Below, piece after piece: positions 19,628 through 31,000 of a stretch of DNA of 64,000 nucleotides. Both the position numbers and the translations under genes were made by a program. The notes under the pieces are model-generated. The model searched no databases. It was not told the DNA's origin and was given only the letters and a program-made list of their open reading frames with translations. Every line of letters starts with the position of its first letter. Within the stretch, counting starts at the first letter, position 1. This DNA is from Diplonema japonicum (lineage: Eukaryota; Euglenozoa; Diplonemea; Diplonemida; Diplonemidae). Where the stretch lies: positions 600,001 to 664,000 of the forward strand of contig OZ025669.1 in the NCBI GenBank assembly GCA_964019335.1. The letters are read 5' to 3'.

Positions 19628-21088
19628 CTAGTCCAATGGGTCTAGGGGGCGCGTAGAGAGACGTGCTTCGAGGATGCTCTTGTAGGACTCAAGACATGTG
19701 ATGTCGGCAGGAGTGATGTCGTACAAGACGGAGCGCACCCGCTTAGCTGTATCGCGGCGTTGCTTAAGGTCAGCTTCCAGGTGGTGAACACGGGACTGCC
19801 AGGTTTCAGGCTCCTCGTCAGTCATGTCGTCGATAGAGTCGGTGACTTGGCTGTTCTTCACAGCACCCAGTTCGTTCTGGATGTCGCTGAACATGATTAT
19901 CTGTCCATCGAAGGTCGCACAGAAGATGCATGTCTTCACGTCGTTTGCACTAACCGAAAACTTTCCTTGTAAGAAAGATCGCACGGGCTCGTGCATGCTG
20001 AACCTCACAGCGTCTCTCTGTCCGTCTATAAAGTAGATATCCCCACCCCACGTGCACAGGCACAGGGAGGGACCCCCTTCCGACTCCAAGAACGACACTC
20101 CATTGATCACCATTTCCATGAGTTGTACGGGAGCTGTCCATTTGTGCCGCGAGAACGTGTGTTCCATGGGAGACAGTCCCAAGGGGTGTGTGGCGGTGTC
20201 GGGGTTCCTTGCAAACAGCGATGCTGGTGCCCCGACAGCTGTCTCCGTGTCCATCCACATGACACCACCATCTTGCGTAACGATAGCCATGTTTTTCCCT
20301 TTGCACGCTAAGTACGACCTTTCGACCCCTTCACCGGCCACAACTCTGATGATGTGGTCATCCTTGTCTGCATAGTAGTACTGTACGCTGTCGCTGGACC
20401 AGTTGAAGCGGTGCCCATGCGCGTCACGCCACACATGGATCATGGCGTACGAGGAATTCGAGAGACCGACAAGGATGAAAGTGTTGTCCTTTGTCTTGTG
20501 TACAGCCAGTGATGTGACAGCGAAGTCTACACGGTACACAGCCAAGAGCACGAAACAGTACTCCCCTTCCTCGCTGGGTTTAATTTCGTATAAGTACACC
20601 GTGCGGTCCAGCCCCCCGAGAGCCACGTGGGTGTGGCAAGAGTTCTCGGTCGTTGGTATTACTGTGCAGAACTCCATGTTTGTGATATTGCGAGGCAGAC
20701 GTTTCAAACCGCCCGACTCGACGATGTCGCCCTGTTGAGAGACTGAGAGGAGTCGGCACCACCCTTCAGCACTGAGTACGGCTATGTTCCTCTCTCCCCC
20801 TGCAAGGCCGATAACTTCAACGCACAAAATGGTTCCTAGCTTGGTAGCGACTGCCCACGGTTTATTGTTCGCGTGCTTGAAGACGCACAGCGTGCCGTCT
20901 ACAGAACCTACACATAACTCGATCTGCCCATCGCCGTCCACGTCCCCTAGTGCCATCCCTTGGCCCCCCGGACTCCCGTTCAGTTCGAACTCTGCTCGGA
21001 ACACGAAACACACATATTTCAACGTTCTGAATCCCTTCGCACCCCTGTCACCACTCTCCGGCCCCGGAAAGGAGTATCTCTTGCTCAT
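19628..21088 (-). CDS. ITFG2: ITFG2-like FG-GAP beta-propeller protein
   Basis: 486 aa, close to the usual length of ITFG2. Near the N-terminus FELNGSPGGQGMALGDVDGDG followed by ELCVGSVDGTLCVFK, NNKPWAV and NIAVLSAEGWC matches the start of ITFG2 closely, and DIYFIDGQRDAVRF near the C-terminus matches its late blade. In animals ITFG2 is a subunit of KICSTOR, which tethers GATOR1 to lysosomes and lets amino-acid shortage shut off TORC1. Whether a KICSTOR exists here is unknown, and the window shows no other subunit. The call rests on blade motifs, so a different FG-GAP propeller is possible but less likely. Confidence 0.75.
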   Translation of the reverse strand: MSKRYSFPGPESGDRGAKGFRTLKYVCFVFRAEFELNGSPGGQGMALGDVDGDGQIELCVGSVDGTLCVFKHANNKPWAVATKLGTILCVEVIGLAGGERNIAVLSAEGWCRLLSVSQQGDIVESGGLKRLPRNITNMEFCTVIPTTENSCHTHVALGGLDRTVYLYEIKPSEEGEYCFVLLAVYRVDFAVTSLAVHKTKDNTFILVGLSNSSYAMIHVWRDAHGHRFNWSSDSVQYYYADKDDHIIRVVAGEGVERSYLACKGKNMAIVTQDGGVMWMDTETAVGAPASLFARNPDTATHPLGLSPMEHTFSRHKWTAPVQLMEMVINGVSFLESEGGPSLCLCTWGGDIYFIDGQRDAVRFSMHEPVRSFLQGKFSVSANDVKTCIFCATFDGQIIMFSDIQNELGAVKNSQVTDSIDDMTDEEPETWQSRVHHLEADLKQRRDTAKRVRSVLYDITPADITCLESYKSILEARLSTRPLDPLD

Positions 21089-21386
21089 ATCCAGTGTAGG
21101 GCCTTGATTAATGTTGTGATTGATAAGAATTCAACAGATAAAGTAAGTGCTGTGGTAATGTCGGTGAGTTTCACTGCCGACAACAGCAGCTATGGTACGC
21201 CACAGAGGCATGCGCATTCAACAGGCGCTAGCATTTAAGCAGGAAGGTTCGTTTTGAAGGAGAAGGGAACGGAGGAAAGAAAGAAAAAAGAAAAAAACAG
21301 GCTAAAAATAATAACGCCTTATTGACAACGTGCCGCCACAAACGGAAGGCGGAGTAAGTTAACACATAAGCACGCTGGGGTTACAT

Positions 21387-22304
21387 TTACGCGGTCGTGT
21401 TCTGTTTTCGTTTCATCACAGGGCAGGGTTTCTGTGCATTCACTTCCATGCCCTTTTCTGTGAGCTTTTTGAATGCTGCAACAAAGTCGCGGTGCCACAG
21501 GTCTTGGTCCTCTGCGTACTCCTTTGCTATGGGCATCATGCGTGGGTCGTCGCGAAGGTGCAGGTCCACAATGAGCATGATCCACGAGCGGTTGCGGAAG
21601 TAGACGCACTTGGTGCCTCCGCAGTTCCCGTCTTCCTCACGCATCCACGTTTGGTCGAACAGGAAGCGGTAGAAAAAGTTGTCGAAGACTAGTGGTGTTA
21701 TATCCCATTGCAGAAACGGGAAACCCGAGTTCTGTGGCTGCGTGTGGCCCACAGAATGGCCTCCTAAAAGTGCCACCATCTCCCTGATGTTCATCCCCAT
21801 CCTCTCAAACGTCTCCACCATCCCGTCAGCTGTGTCGTTCCACCCAGGCAGTCTGTTTTCTGGTGTCGGTGTGTAATCGTTATGGTGTGCATCTTTTCTG
21901 CCTGGTATGAATCCTATGTGTGGCCCCGACATGTGTTCCACGGCAACATAGCCCCCGAGGACCCACAGGTCCGAGTAGGTGATACCTGGGTTCATGTCGT
22001 GCACTACTTGCAGTGCGTCCCTCGCGATCTGCAGCCCCACGTTGTCGTAGTAGTCTTTCTCCGGCGCCCATCGCAAGGTAGCCCCGCAGGACCCGCCGTG
22101 TGGCTTGTTGTGTGGATCCCACGTGCCAGCCGAGTGCCACGCCAAACGCAGCATAACAGGCGCAAGCCCACCGTCGGGGTTGTTCTTATAAGCATCAAGC
22201 ATGTTCCATATATCCTGGCGCACCTTTGCATAGTCCACCTCCTGCATGCCAGGGTGCGCAGAGGCACTCACTGCAAGCACCACCAAAACAGCAGCTTTCA
22301 ACAT
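21387..22304 (-). CDS. Secretory class I haem peroxidase (ascorbate/cytochrome c peroxidase-like)
   Basis: 305 aa. A cleavable signal peptide (residues 1-16, ending ASA) directs it to the ER or beyond. The distal site RLAWHSAGTWD supplies R53, W56 and H57. The proximal His is H183 in ALLGGHSVGHT, with D247 as its hydrogen-bond partner and W200 in the position of the proximal Trp. These are the class I peroxidase residues shared by ascorbate peroxidase and cytochrome c peroxidase, which reduce H2O2 to water. Trypanosomatids carry a hybrid APX-CcP enzyme of this class, membrane-anchored in ER and mitochondrion; this one has a cleavable signal and no later membrane segment, so it may be luminal or secreted. 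The electron donor cannot be told from sequence. The ATG follows CTATACACAG. Confidence 0.88.
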   Translation of the reverse strand: MLKAAVLVVLAVSASAHPGMQEVDYAKVRQDIWNMLDAYKNNPDGGLAPVMLRLAWHSAGTWDPHNKPHGGSCGATLRWAPEKDYYDNVGLQIARDALQVVHDMNPGITYSDLWVLGGYVAVEHMSGPHIGFIPGRKDAHHNDYTPTPENRLPGWNDTADGMVETFERMGMNIREMVALLGGHSVGHTQPQNSGFPFLQWDITPLVFDNFFYRFLFDQTWMREEDGNCGGTKCVYFRNRSWIMLIVDLHLRDDPRMMPIAKEYAEDQDLWHRDFVAAFKKLTEKGMEVNAQKPCPVMKRKQNTTA

Positions 22305-22452
22305 GTTAGCAGCCTGTGTATAGTAACGGAAGGCATAAGTCGACGGAGGTAATAACTGTTAATGGGCTGGTTAAATCATTTGTTGGGTACTCTTTAGCTT
22401 AACGTGCTGCTTATCAACGATCATTTTCGTTCATCTTTGGTTCTCCTTTTCT

Positions 22453-23352
22453 CTATGAGTGAAGGGTCCGGACGATGACGACAGGCGAAGACCTGTTGAC
22501 GGGAGACGCTTCGGACTCTGAGGAGAACTCCTCAAACACATCGACGGGTATTGCGAGGAGCTTGCTTTGCAGGATGAAGGCTCCAACAAAAGCAACGAAA
22601 CTACCGAGGACGAGAATAGTATTTGTGACCAGACTGAGCCCGACCATAGTGATGGCCAACATGGTGCCCGAGAGCGCGATGAAACCAGCACGGACCAGAA
22701 GCCCCTGAGTTCCCGTGTCCACAGCAAGCCACCATAGAACACATGATGTCAACGACACACCCGCACCATACAGAACCTGCCTCATCGAGTGGAAGCCATA
22801 TCCCACTGTTCTATATGACTGGTAGCCGCACAGCAGGGCAACACATAGGTAAAGGACACACCACAAAACTGTTCTGTGTGCCTTGCGGCTTTGATGAGCT
22901 TCTAGGGCGAGCCTGGGAAGGTTGGTAGTGAAGAAGACATAGAAGTGTGTGTGCCCCGACACGCTGTTGGGGTGCGTGTTGCACGCCGAGTCGTCAAAGA
23001 GGTGCTTCAGGAAGATTACAATTGCCGCCACACCCAAGTACCACTGCAGCATACACAGGGAGATGTATCCATGCAGCATGCCTGCTCGCCCCCGTGTTGC
23101 ATGTATCAGTACCGAGAGGCATATGAGGAGCTCTGTTGTGAGCAGGAGCGGCTGTGCTCCAACGAGCCACCCTTTTACAGAATCCTGTCGTGATTTGATT
23201 GTGAGTGCGCACTCATCTGCCCAGTCTGGGTTTCCTGCCCACACCGCAACCACCAGCATCAGGCAGCCTGCGGTGGCCGCCATCACCACTCTGCTGTGGA
23301 TTTCCTTCCATTGTCTTAACTTCTCATCTGAGATAGCACTTACCCATTCCAT
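22453..23352 (-). CDS. PAP2-like polytopic membrane protein
   Basis: 299 aa with about six or seven hydrophobic helices. Two of the three PAP2 phosphatase motifs are visible: SVSGHTHF (motif 2, usually SGH) and YRTVGYGFHSMRQVLYG (motif 3, with Arg and catalytic His). The latter is close to dolichyldiphosphatase-type enzymes (HTWSQVLYG). Motif 1 (K-x6-RP) is poor: a Lys is present in FLKHLFDD but no Arg-Pro follows. If active it would dephosphorylate a lipid such as dolichyl diphosphate at the ER; if motif 1 is truly lost it may be a non-enzymatic relative. The chosen ATG lies two bases after a pyrimidine tract ending TTATTCACAG, so 29 upstream in-frame codons are untranslated leader. Confidence 0.65.
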   Translation of the reverse strand: MEWVSAISDEKLRQWKEIHSRVVMAATAGCLMLVVAVWAGNPDWADECALTIKSRQDSVKGWLVGAQPLLLTTELLICLSVLIHATRGRAGMLHGYISLCMLQWYLGVAAIVIFLKHLFDDSACNTHPNSVSGHTHFYVFFTTNLPRLALEAHQSRKAHRTVLWCVLYLCVALLCGYQSYRTVGYGFHSMRQVLYGAGVSLTSCVLWWLAVDTGTQGLLVRAGFIALSGTMLAITMVGLSLVTNTILVLGSFVAFVGAFILQSKLLAIPVDVFEEFSSESEASPVNRSSPVVIVRTLHS

Positions 23353-23961
23353 ATCTGTGAATAAACATTTGTTATTGGAGACGGGTAAAAAGACAGAAAT
23401 GCAACAAAACTTTACGCAAAGGCAGAGAAGGGGAGGCATGACTACTAGCCCGCAAAGGGAAATAAAAGCAGGGCGCTCAGCTGTGCGACTGAAGAGTTTC
23501 TTCTTTTTTTTTTGTTCTGGGAACGGGATGTGGATAAAGGGTTTTCATAAAACACCCAGAGAAAGAACGAAGAAAGAAAGAAAGGAAAAAAAAAAGCAGT
23601 CTCGCTATTCGTTAGTGGAGATGTGAAAGAATTGTTGACACGAAAGGGGTTTTGTGGGGACCGGAATGCTGATGTTTGTCAGTTCATATAGCTGTTTCAC
23701 AGTAGTAGCGGGCAGGGAAAAAAAAAAGATTGAACGGTTAAAACTCATAACGCCATGTCAAGTGCTTTTTTTTTTTTCCAGTTCATCAAAAAAAAAACCC
23801 CTTCGTGCTATCGACCCACTTTCTTTATGAACGAATAGAGGTAAATAAAATAAAATAGAAACAAACCAGATACATTATAAGGACTTAAAAAAAAGGGGGG
23901 GGGTTGCAAGAAAATTGTCACTGTCACTCTGGCGCGCCAGACATTAAGTGATTTTCCATAA

Positions 23962-23998
<37 letters not shown>

Positions 23999-24882
23999 AA
24001 AAAAACTGAAGATGCTATGATGTGTGTAGCGCACTTTTTTTTCTTCTTCTCTTTTTTTTTTCCAGGGGCACCAACGCACCGCAAGAATAGATCGAGTTTA
24101 TTTTGCTTTTCTTTCTTTCTACTTTGCTGCAAGAGCCGCAGGCCCAAAAAAAAATAAAAATGAGCTCATCCGGAAAAAGATGTCCGACTCTTGGCTTCCG
24201 AACTTTAAAAAAAAAGAAAAAAAAAAGCACTAAAAAAAAAAAAAAAAAAGTCAATGTAGGGAAGAAAACAGGACAAACAGCAGCCCTGGGGAAAATATAT
24301 GACGATTTTGAGGTGATACCTGTGAAAAGCAGTAGAGAAAACCACCAAAGATGGAATGCCAGGGGGCTTTCAAATTTTCCCTAGTATAGAAGCATCGCAG
24401 TAGAAAGAACGGCTGGTGCCACCTCACGTCATCTTCCTATGGGTACGTATTGCACCTTTTTGTTTTTGTTTTTGCTAATATGCAAAACGAGAATATTTTG
24501 GAGACCCTTAAGAAAAAGTGTTGATACTTTTTGGCGAGCTCATATAAAAAGAAGAAAAAAAAAAACTGTCTACCGGTGCCATCGAAAATGCGACTACCTT
24601 AAATGTGCATAATGATTCAGTTGGTCCTCAGCCCAGGAATCTCTTCCAGGGCCTTTCTTTTTTTTTTTTTTGTATTCGTTTCTTATTCCCCCTTTCGCTG
24701 CGGGGGAGAAGGGCAGGGGGGAAAGAGTAAACATTATTTTAAACAAGTAAGGCCCGCGCATTAGTTTCGTGTTCACCGGGGTGGCTTTTTTTTTTTTTTT
24801 TTTTTTTGTTTGTGGAAAGTTACAATTATAAAACAAAACCCATCGTGATGAACCTCGAAAGCACAAGTTTTTATATCACTGG

Positions 24883-24915
<33 letters not shown>

Positions 24916-25094
24916 ACGAAGCACAAAACCCAAGAAAATTAAGCCGTGCAAGTAACGTGCCAAAGCACGTGAAGCAGGTCTGCTTGAGAGACTGCATTCT
25001 ACGGGGGGGGGGGGGGGGGGGGTCATAGAAGTATATAATAACGATTCGCAAGATGAAGGTGTTTGCCCCTCATTTCTTTATTTTTAACTTTCAC
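23353..25094. other. Long intergenic gap rich in homopolymers
   Basis: This 1.7-kb gap is the largest between genes here. It holds A23-G-A19 at 23963-24005, T22 at 24786-24807, A32 at 24883-24914 and a 20-G run at 25003-25022. The part 24260-24600 is non-repetitive and conceivably holds a non-coding RNA, but I see no tRNA, snRNA or spliced-leader RNA hallmark and no supportable coding frame. Confidence 0.6.
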
Positions 25095-28000
25095 TTATGG
25101 TTGTTCGCACGAAGGTCTCTCTTCGAGGTCCTTCGACTCGTCATGTGGGTCACTACCCTCATAAGCATGGTGGGGGTCCTCTTCATCGTGCGTCGTGTTC
25201 GAGTCACTGAACTCACGTTCGAGCTGCGACCACAGCGAGAGATTGACGACGTTAGAGTGGTTGAAGAGGACCTGGTACAGCTGGAAGAGGATCGTCACAC
25301 CACCCGCAACAAGAAGAACATAGTCATAGCTGTTGATTTTAGGGTCCGCGCGGTAGAAGCATGAGATCGAGAGCGAGAACATAATGTTGACCTGTCCCGC
25401 TTGGAGAATGTAGTCGCACGCCGACAGTAAAAACGGTGCAGATGCGAACACCAACAAGGTGAACAGCCCCTGTATCACAGCACTGCTGATCAGCTGATCC
25501 TGCCCGTTCTGTTCCAGCCCCAATGTTGGAACACACATCACCGCCTTAAACAGCATGATCCACACTTGGAAGTACACCCACCTGTACTCGAACCCTGCAT
25601 ACACATCTTTGTATGAAGTCCTATCTTCGCTCGTGAAGGTCACCCAGTTGGCGTCCCTGTCAGTGGGGTACATGGCATCGAACTCTTTCTTCTTTTTCCT
25701 TATCACCAACGCCAAGTATGCTGGGCACAGTAGTGACAGTACAATCAGCACCGCACTGCTGATGACGAACGCCGTTACGTATGAGTTATCTGTATCCGTA
25801 ATAGTGGCGCAGTCCCATATGCACTGGACGTCTCTGTGGCACCTGAGCACCATCACGGCGCCCCTTGTGATCGGGAGGTACAGCGTGGAGACCAGCAGAA
25901 GCGACACGAACGCCATCTTGTCCCTGATGTTCCTCGCAAGACCCTCGCCCTCGATTTCCTTTGCTTTCTGCAACGACAGTTCCTTCAGCTTCTCGTCACG
26001 CAGCTTAACAGCCTCCTTGTCGTTTTCGCAGTCGGTGAACTCCTTCACCGTGTCTTCTTCAAGCTTCATGTACTTCTGCTTAATGTCCCGCCACACGTCT
26101 CTTTTAGCGATCCTGACCTCTAAGGATTCTTCCTCTTCTGTTGCGATGATCCCCATCAGGGTGATGAAAGCAATAAAGCACACGGAAGAGGCACTGTAGA
26201 AGGCCCACTCGAAAGCGGACAAACCCTGCATAGCATCTTGGACGGAGCTCGAGAGGTATGTGAGGTCTACGGTGAGGGGGATCGTGGCCTTCCCGTAGAT
26301 GTCCTTAAACAGCTGGGGCCACTCCCATGCAGTCAACAGCAGTGCAACCATTTGCCACGTGTCACGAATAATGGTCAGCTGCAGCACCACAATGTCCCCC
26401 AGCGACTGCCCTGTGCTATGCGCCGCGTCCAGCACACCGCCACCGCCACCACCGCCGCCGCCGCCTGCACCCCCACCTGCAGCAATGCCACTCCCAAGTG
26501 CCCCTACCTGCTGAACAGCCTGATCAAGAGCCGTGCCATCGACACCAGAAGCATTCTGCACAGCAACCGCGTGCCCCAATGCAGCAATCTTGCTTTTCAC
26601 CCGGCTTGCCGTGTTCGTCTCTAGCAAGATCCCTTCCTCACCGGGTGTTTGGGAGTCCCGAGGAGTTTCACTGGGCGTTTCACTGGGTGTTCTTGTGCCT
26701 CCGTTACCCTCACCACCACCACTCCCCTGACTGTTCTGTGTACGTGCTGTAGACGGCCTGCTCAAGATAAGGCGCGTTGCTGGCAGAGGGGTGACTTTCT
26801 CTGCCTTTCTACTCCTCCGCAGTGATCTGTACATTGGAAAGCCCAAAGACACAGAAAGCGGTAGGATGGCGGTAATGCCGACAGAGAGCAGCACGACAAC
26901 AGCAAGAGACAGCTCATCCTCGAACAAGGACTTCGACCCGATTGACACCACTGTGAAGTGTGTTAGCTTTGCGTCATACAGACGCACCTCGTCTACGGCA
27001 GCTGATAGGTTGTAGCCAACAACCAGAACGCCACCCATCTCCAGGTTGGGCTGACCGTGGTACTTCTCAGCGTCGTATGCCTGCGTGATCAGCGGCTCAG
27101 TTTCAACCTCCGTTGAGACGAAAGGGATGCACTGCACGAAGGTGGCATCGCTTGTTGATGTCTTTCCATCTATGAACAGCTGCCCTTCCCACCTTCCGCC
27201 CGACCTGCCAATTGTGAGCGCAAAGAAATGCCAATTGTCGTCAAAGAGCATGCTCCCGGCACGGAACTTTCGCACGAATTGCGAGTTGCTTGTGTTGTCC
27301 TTCTTTGAGATGTGCAGCTTCACCGACCCATCAGAGCCGTCAAGATAAATAGCAAAATAGGCTCTGACACCAGGATTCTCCGTGTCTGCGGTGTCACTTC
27401 TCATGTTGCTCAGGACTTCCTCAAGGACCGGGGACTTGCCATTTTTGTAAAATATATTATCAGCCTTCGCTACAAGAAGGCCATCAGTGACGTTGGTCGC
27501 CTTTACCCACGCTGTGATGGTGAGGTCTCCGTGAACGTCGAGCTTAGACGCAGCCAGCTGGTCGATGTATAGTATGTCATCATAAGGGTCGCCCTGCTTG
27601 TTGAGGTACAGCGCGTCGTCGACGTCTTTGCTGCCGCCCGTGCGCCTTGTGTCGTAGGTGTACACGTTGCCCTTCTCGCGGTCCTCATAGATGCAAGGGG
27701 CTGTCAGGCTTGTCACGCACCCCAGCTGTGTTCTGTCTGGGTAGTTCTGAGACCTCACTAAGTTAGCCCCGCGCTTGTTGAAGTCGTACCTAAACATCAG
27801 GTCAGTAGACTGCTCGTCAGTCTCCAGGACACTAGTCAGGTTCGCAGGAAGGGTATATTCACAGTTTCTTCCAAAGTGGTTGTTCGTGCATAAGCACCCC
27901 CGGACGCCTTCCGTTACGCACTCCTCAGCATTCTCCTCACCTCCGCAATCGTCGAGCACTTTACAAGCAACAGAGGTGACACAGCTGCCATTTGACAGGC

Positions 28001-31000
28001 TGTAGCCGTGCGCACAAATGTTGCAGCTATCTTGCGCCTTCCTTGCCGCATACTCTTCGGTGCACTCGCACTTCTTCAAGTACCTGGGAGCCTCATTGTA
28101 CAAGGTGCCCCATTCCACATCGACACACTCCCCGCGTCCATCGCATTCTTCGTCAGGGCTGGGGACACCAGATACACCCAAAGGCCCTGGACACACTGTA
28201 GAAATCAGTTTGTAATCAAAAGAGAAGGTGCCCGTTGTCAGCGTGTTGACTTCCAAATACACAGCAGAAGCGTCCACGACGATAGTGTGGTTCACCCCAA
28301 GGGATGCAGCATCGATCGTTGTCAAGAGGACGCCGTTATGACTAGTGTCGTAGATGGCGACTGCCCCACCGTGCAGCACAGACTCGTTTCTAATGCGCAG
28401 CACGATCTGATACGTTGTGAATCTCAGCAAGCTAGGATCCTCTAGAGGGTTGGGTGCCAGTTTGAAACCACACGGGAGTGGGCTCTCGAGGGAAGTAGTG
28501 AGGGAACCGGACGGCCTTGAGATGCTGTCTACTTCATCCTTACTACCGCTGCACACCTCAGGTACCCTGCAGTCAATACCTGTCCATCCCGAGATGCACT
28601 TACATCTTCCCTTGAACTTTGTGTTGTCTAACACGCACTCGCCCAACACCCTTCCTGATGGGTCTTGGCACCTGTTGGGACAAGGCGGGTCAATCCTGGC
28701 GATAGTTCTGAAGCCTGTCCCACCCCTGTCAGTTTTGTCCGAGCAGAATGCCACTATCACTTTAGGGATGACAAACCCGTAGAGCTTGCCGAACTTCACT
28801 TTGATCTCCTGCGTTGGGATGTTGTTACCGTTGTAAGAGCCGATCAACTTGAGCCCTTCGATAGAAGTGGGGCACTCTGAGAGCGTTGACAAGGTAGGCC
28901 CCACCTCATCCGCAAGCTCAGTACTGTCTCCGATGGCAGCTTTACTTGCGAACACACGCACCTCGTCGCTCTCATCGACATTGAACTCTGTGAAGGCAAG
29001 CACGAAGTGGTTTGGCTTCTCGTCCTCGTACAGGGAATCAGAGTTGCTCATCTCGGGCACAATGGGCATTACGCAGACCTGTTCCTGCGCGTACCTTGTG
29101 ACCTCTTCACCGATACCGAACTCACGAGTGGCCTCGTTCCACCCAATCGTGGGGCCCCAGTGGAACTCTTCCACGTCACGTGTTGCCCCTGTTGGCTGGC
29201 CACGTGTGCATAACTCATTGATAACCTTCAGATCAATTCCGAGAGTCTGCACTAGGAGCTCTGTTCTATTTCCCAGAATCTCAGGATCTAGGAAACCAGC
29301 AACAGTTGTAATCGTAAGTGGCGTGGTTTTCAACTCCAGCACCAGCACTTGGCCATAAACCAGGTGGCGCGTGTTGGCATCCACAGTCACACCGGAGAGG
29401 TAACACACCCTGAAGGTGTCTAGCGCCTGCAGGGTGACCTTTCCAGTCGCAAGTTGACTTCCTACTGTCTCGAACCCTGTGTAATATTTCACATAATTTG
29501 TGGGGCAATCCTGACTAGTGGGCACGAAAGCGAATCTATCGTGTTCCTTCATGTTCTCTCCTGATATGAAGAAGGTAAACATCTCACCTTTCCCAGGAGA
29601 GCCTTCATAACTCAGGTATAAGCTGTTTGCGTGCACCATCTTCACAGTGATTTCGGGGAGGGAATCCTGCCCTCGGACACTCAGTTCTGTCTGACTCTGC
29701 ACGAAGCATGGTTTATAGGTACCAGGAGCATCGATCGTGATGTCATCCGACACGATGCCATCACCCGAGGCACCAACAAACGAGATGGTGTGGGCCTCGT
29801 AGCTTGTAGGGCAGGTTGTAGTGTTCTTGATGAAAATCACTCTGCTGAGCTCTCTGTTGAGGTTTCCGCCACTGAAGGTTGCACGGAAGGGGGCCTTGGG
29901 TGCTGGTACTGTGACACTCAGTGACATGGATGAGACGAAAGGGCTTGTGTCCTTATCACACTTACCATTGCTGCTTTCCCACGAGCAGCCAATCAGTACC
30001 TTGCATCCAGCTTCCTCTTGTTCTTCACACCCGATACACGTGGCATCAGTGTTGTTGTAGCCACATCCCTGCTTGCCGGTGCTGTCCTTGTGATCGAAGC
30101 ACGCTTGCTGTCTACCGTTTTCAAAACCACAGACAGCCCAACCGAATCTTATGCACTTCTTGTCGTCATCCTCCCATGTACACTTCAGGCTCTCAGGTGC
30201 TCCAAGGCAGGCTACCTTGTTGATCGCGTACTCCGCACTAGCACAACCACCCGAGTCGAAGCTGTTGCATTGGGGAAGTGCATCTTTCGAGAACAGGCAG
30301 CCTGCAGCCACGCATGCGGTTTGCTCCTTCAAATTGGCACAAGTGGAGAAACACCTGCTGTCGGAAGAAGACCAAAAGCACCTGCCCACCTCTGAGTCGC
30401 AAGAGCCTTGCACAACATAAGTATCGCAGGATTTGGGTGCCGGTTTGCACTTGTTTTCAGCCTCTACCCACAAACACTCGTTTTCATCTGCTTCCTCGAG
30501 GCACTTCTGCTTAGCAAGCGTGGGGCATTCGTTTTCTTCGTACTTGTATTCGCACTCACTGTCGTCACCATCGTACTCACACAACGCATTCTCGTTACAC
30601 TGAACTGGGTTCTCAAAGGTACCGCAGCTCTGGCTCGTTGTTTCTGGTACTGTGTTGTTGTAGTTGCAGCCCAAAACAGCTGACCATATGCAGTCAGCCG
30701 CCGCCTCACAGGCATTCGTGTCAAGTGGTCTGCACGCATCATTTTCCTTCGCAACACACGATGACCCAGTCCACGAACACTGTCCATCTGTGTCACACTG
30801 ATGGGTGTCAGGCCTCGCGGTGCACACTTTTGAGCAAGTTGTACCCACCCACAAACAAACATCCCTGTTGTTGCATGCATATTCGTTGGCGTACTCATAG
30901 CATCTTATTTGAATAGCCTGGCACGTGAGGTCATTGAAATCCCATTGGCAGTTGTACTTGTGACAGTCTTCGTCGTTTTCGAAAGTGTTGCAAGCAGGGG

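Noticed and set aside
23353-25094. tRNA, snRNA or spliced-leader RNA gene in the long gap
   Set aside because: I searched by eye on both strands for the usual conserved boxes and leader-like sequence and found none.
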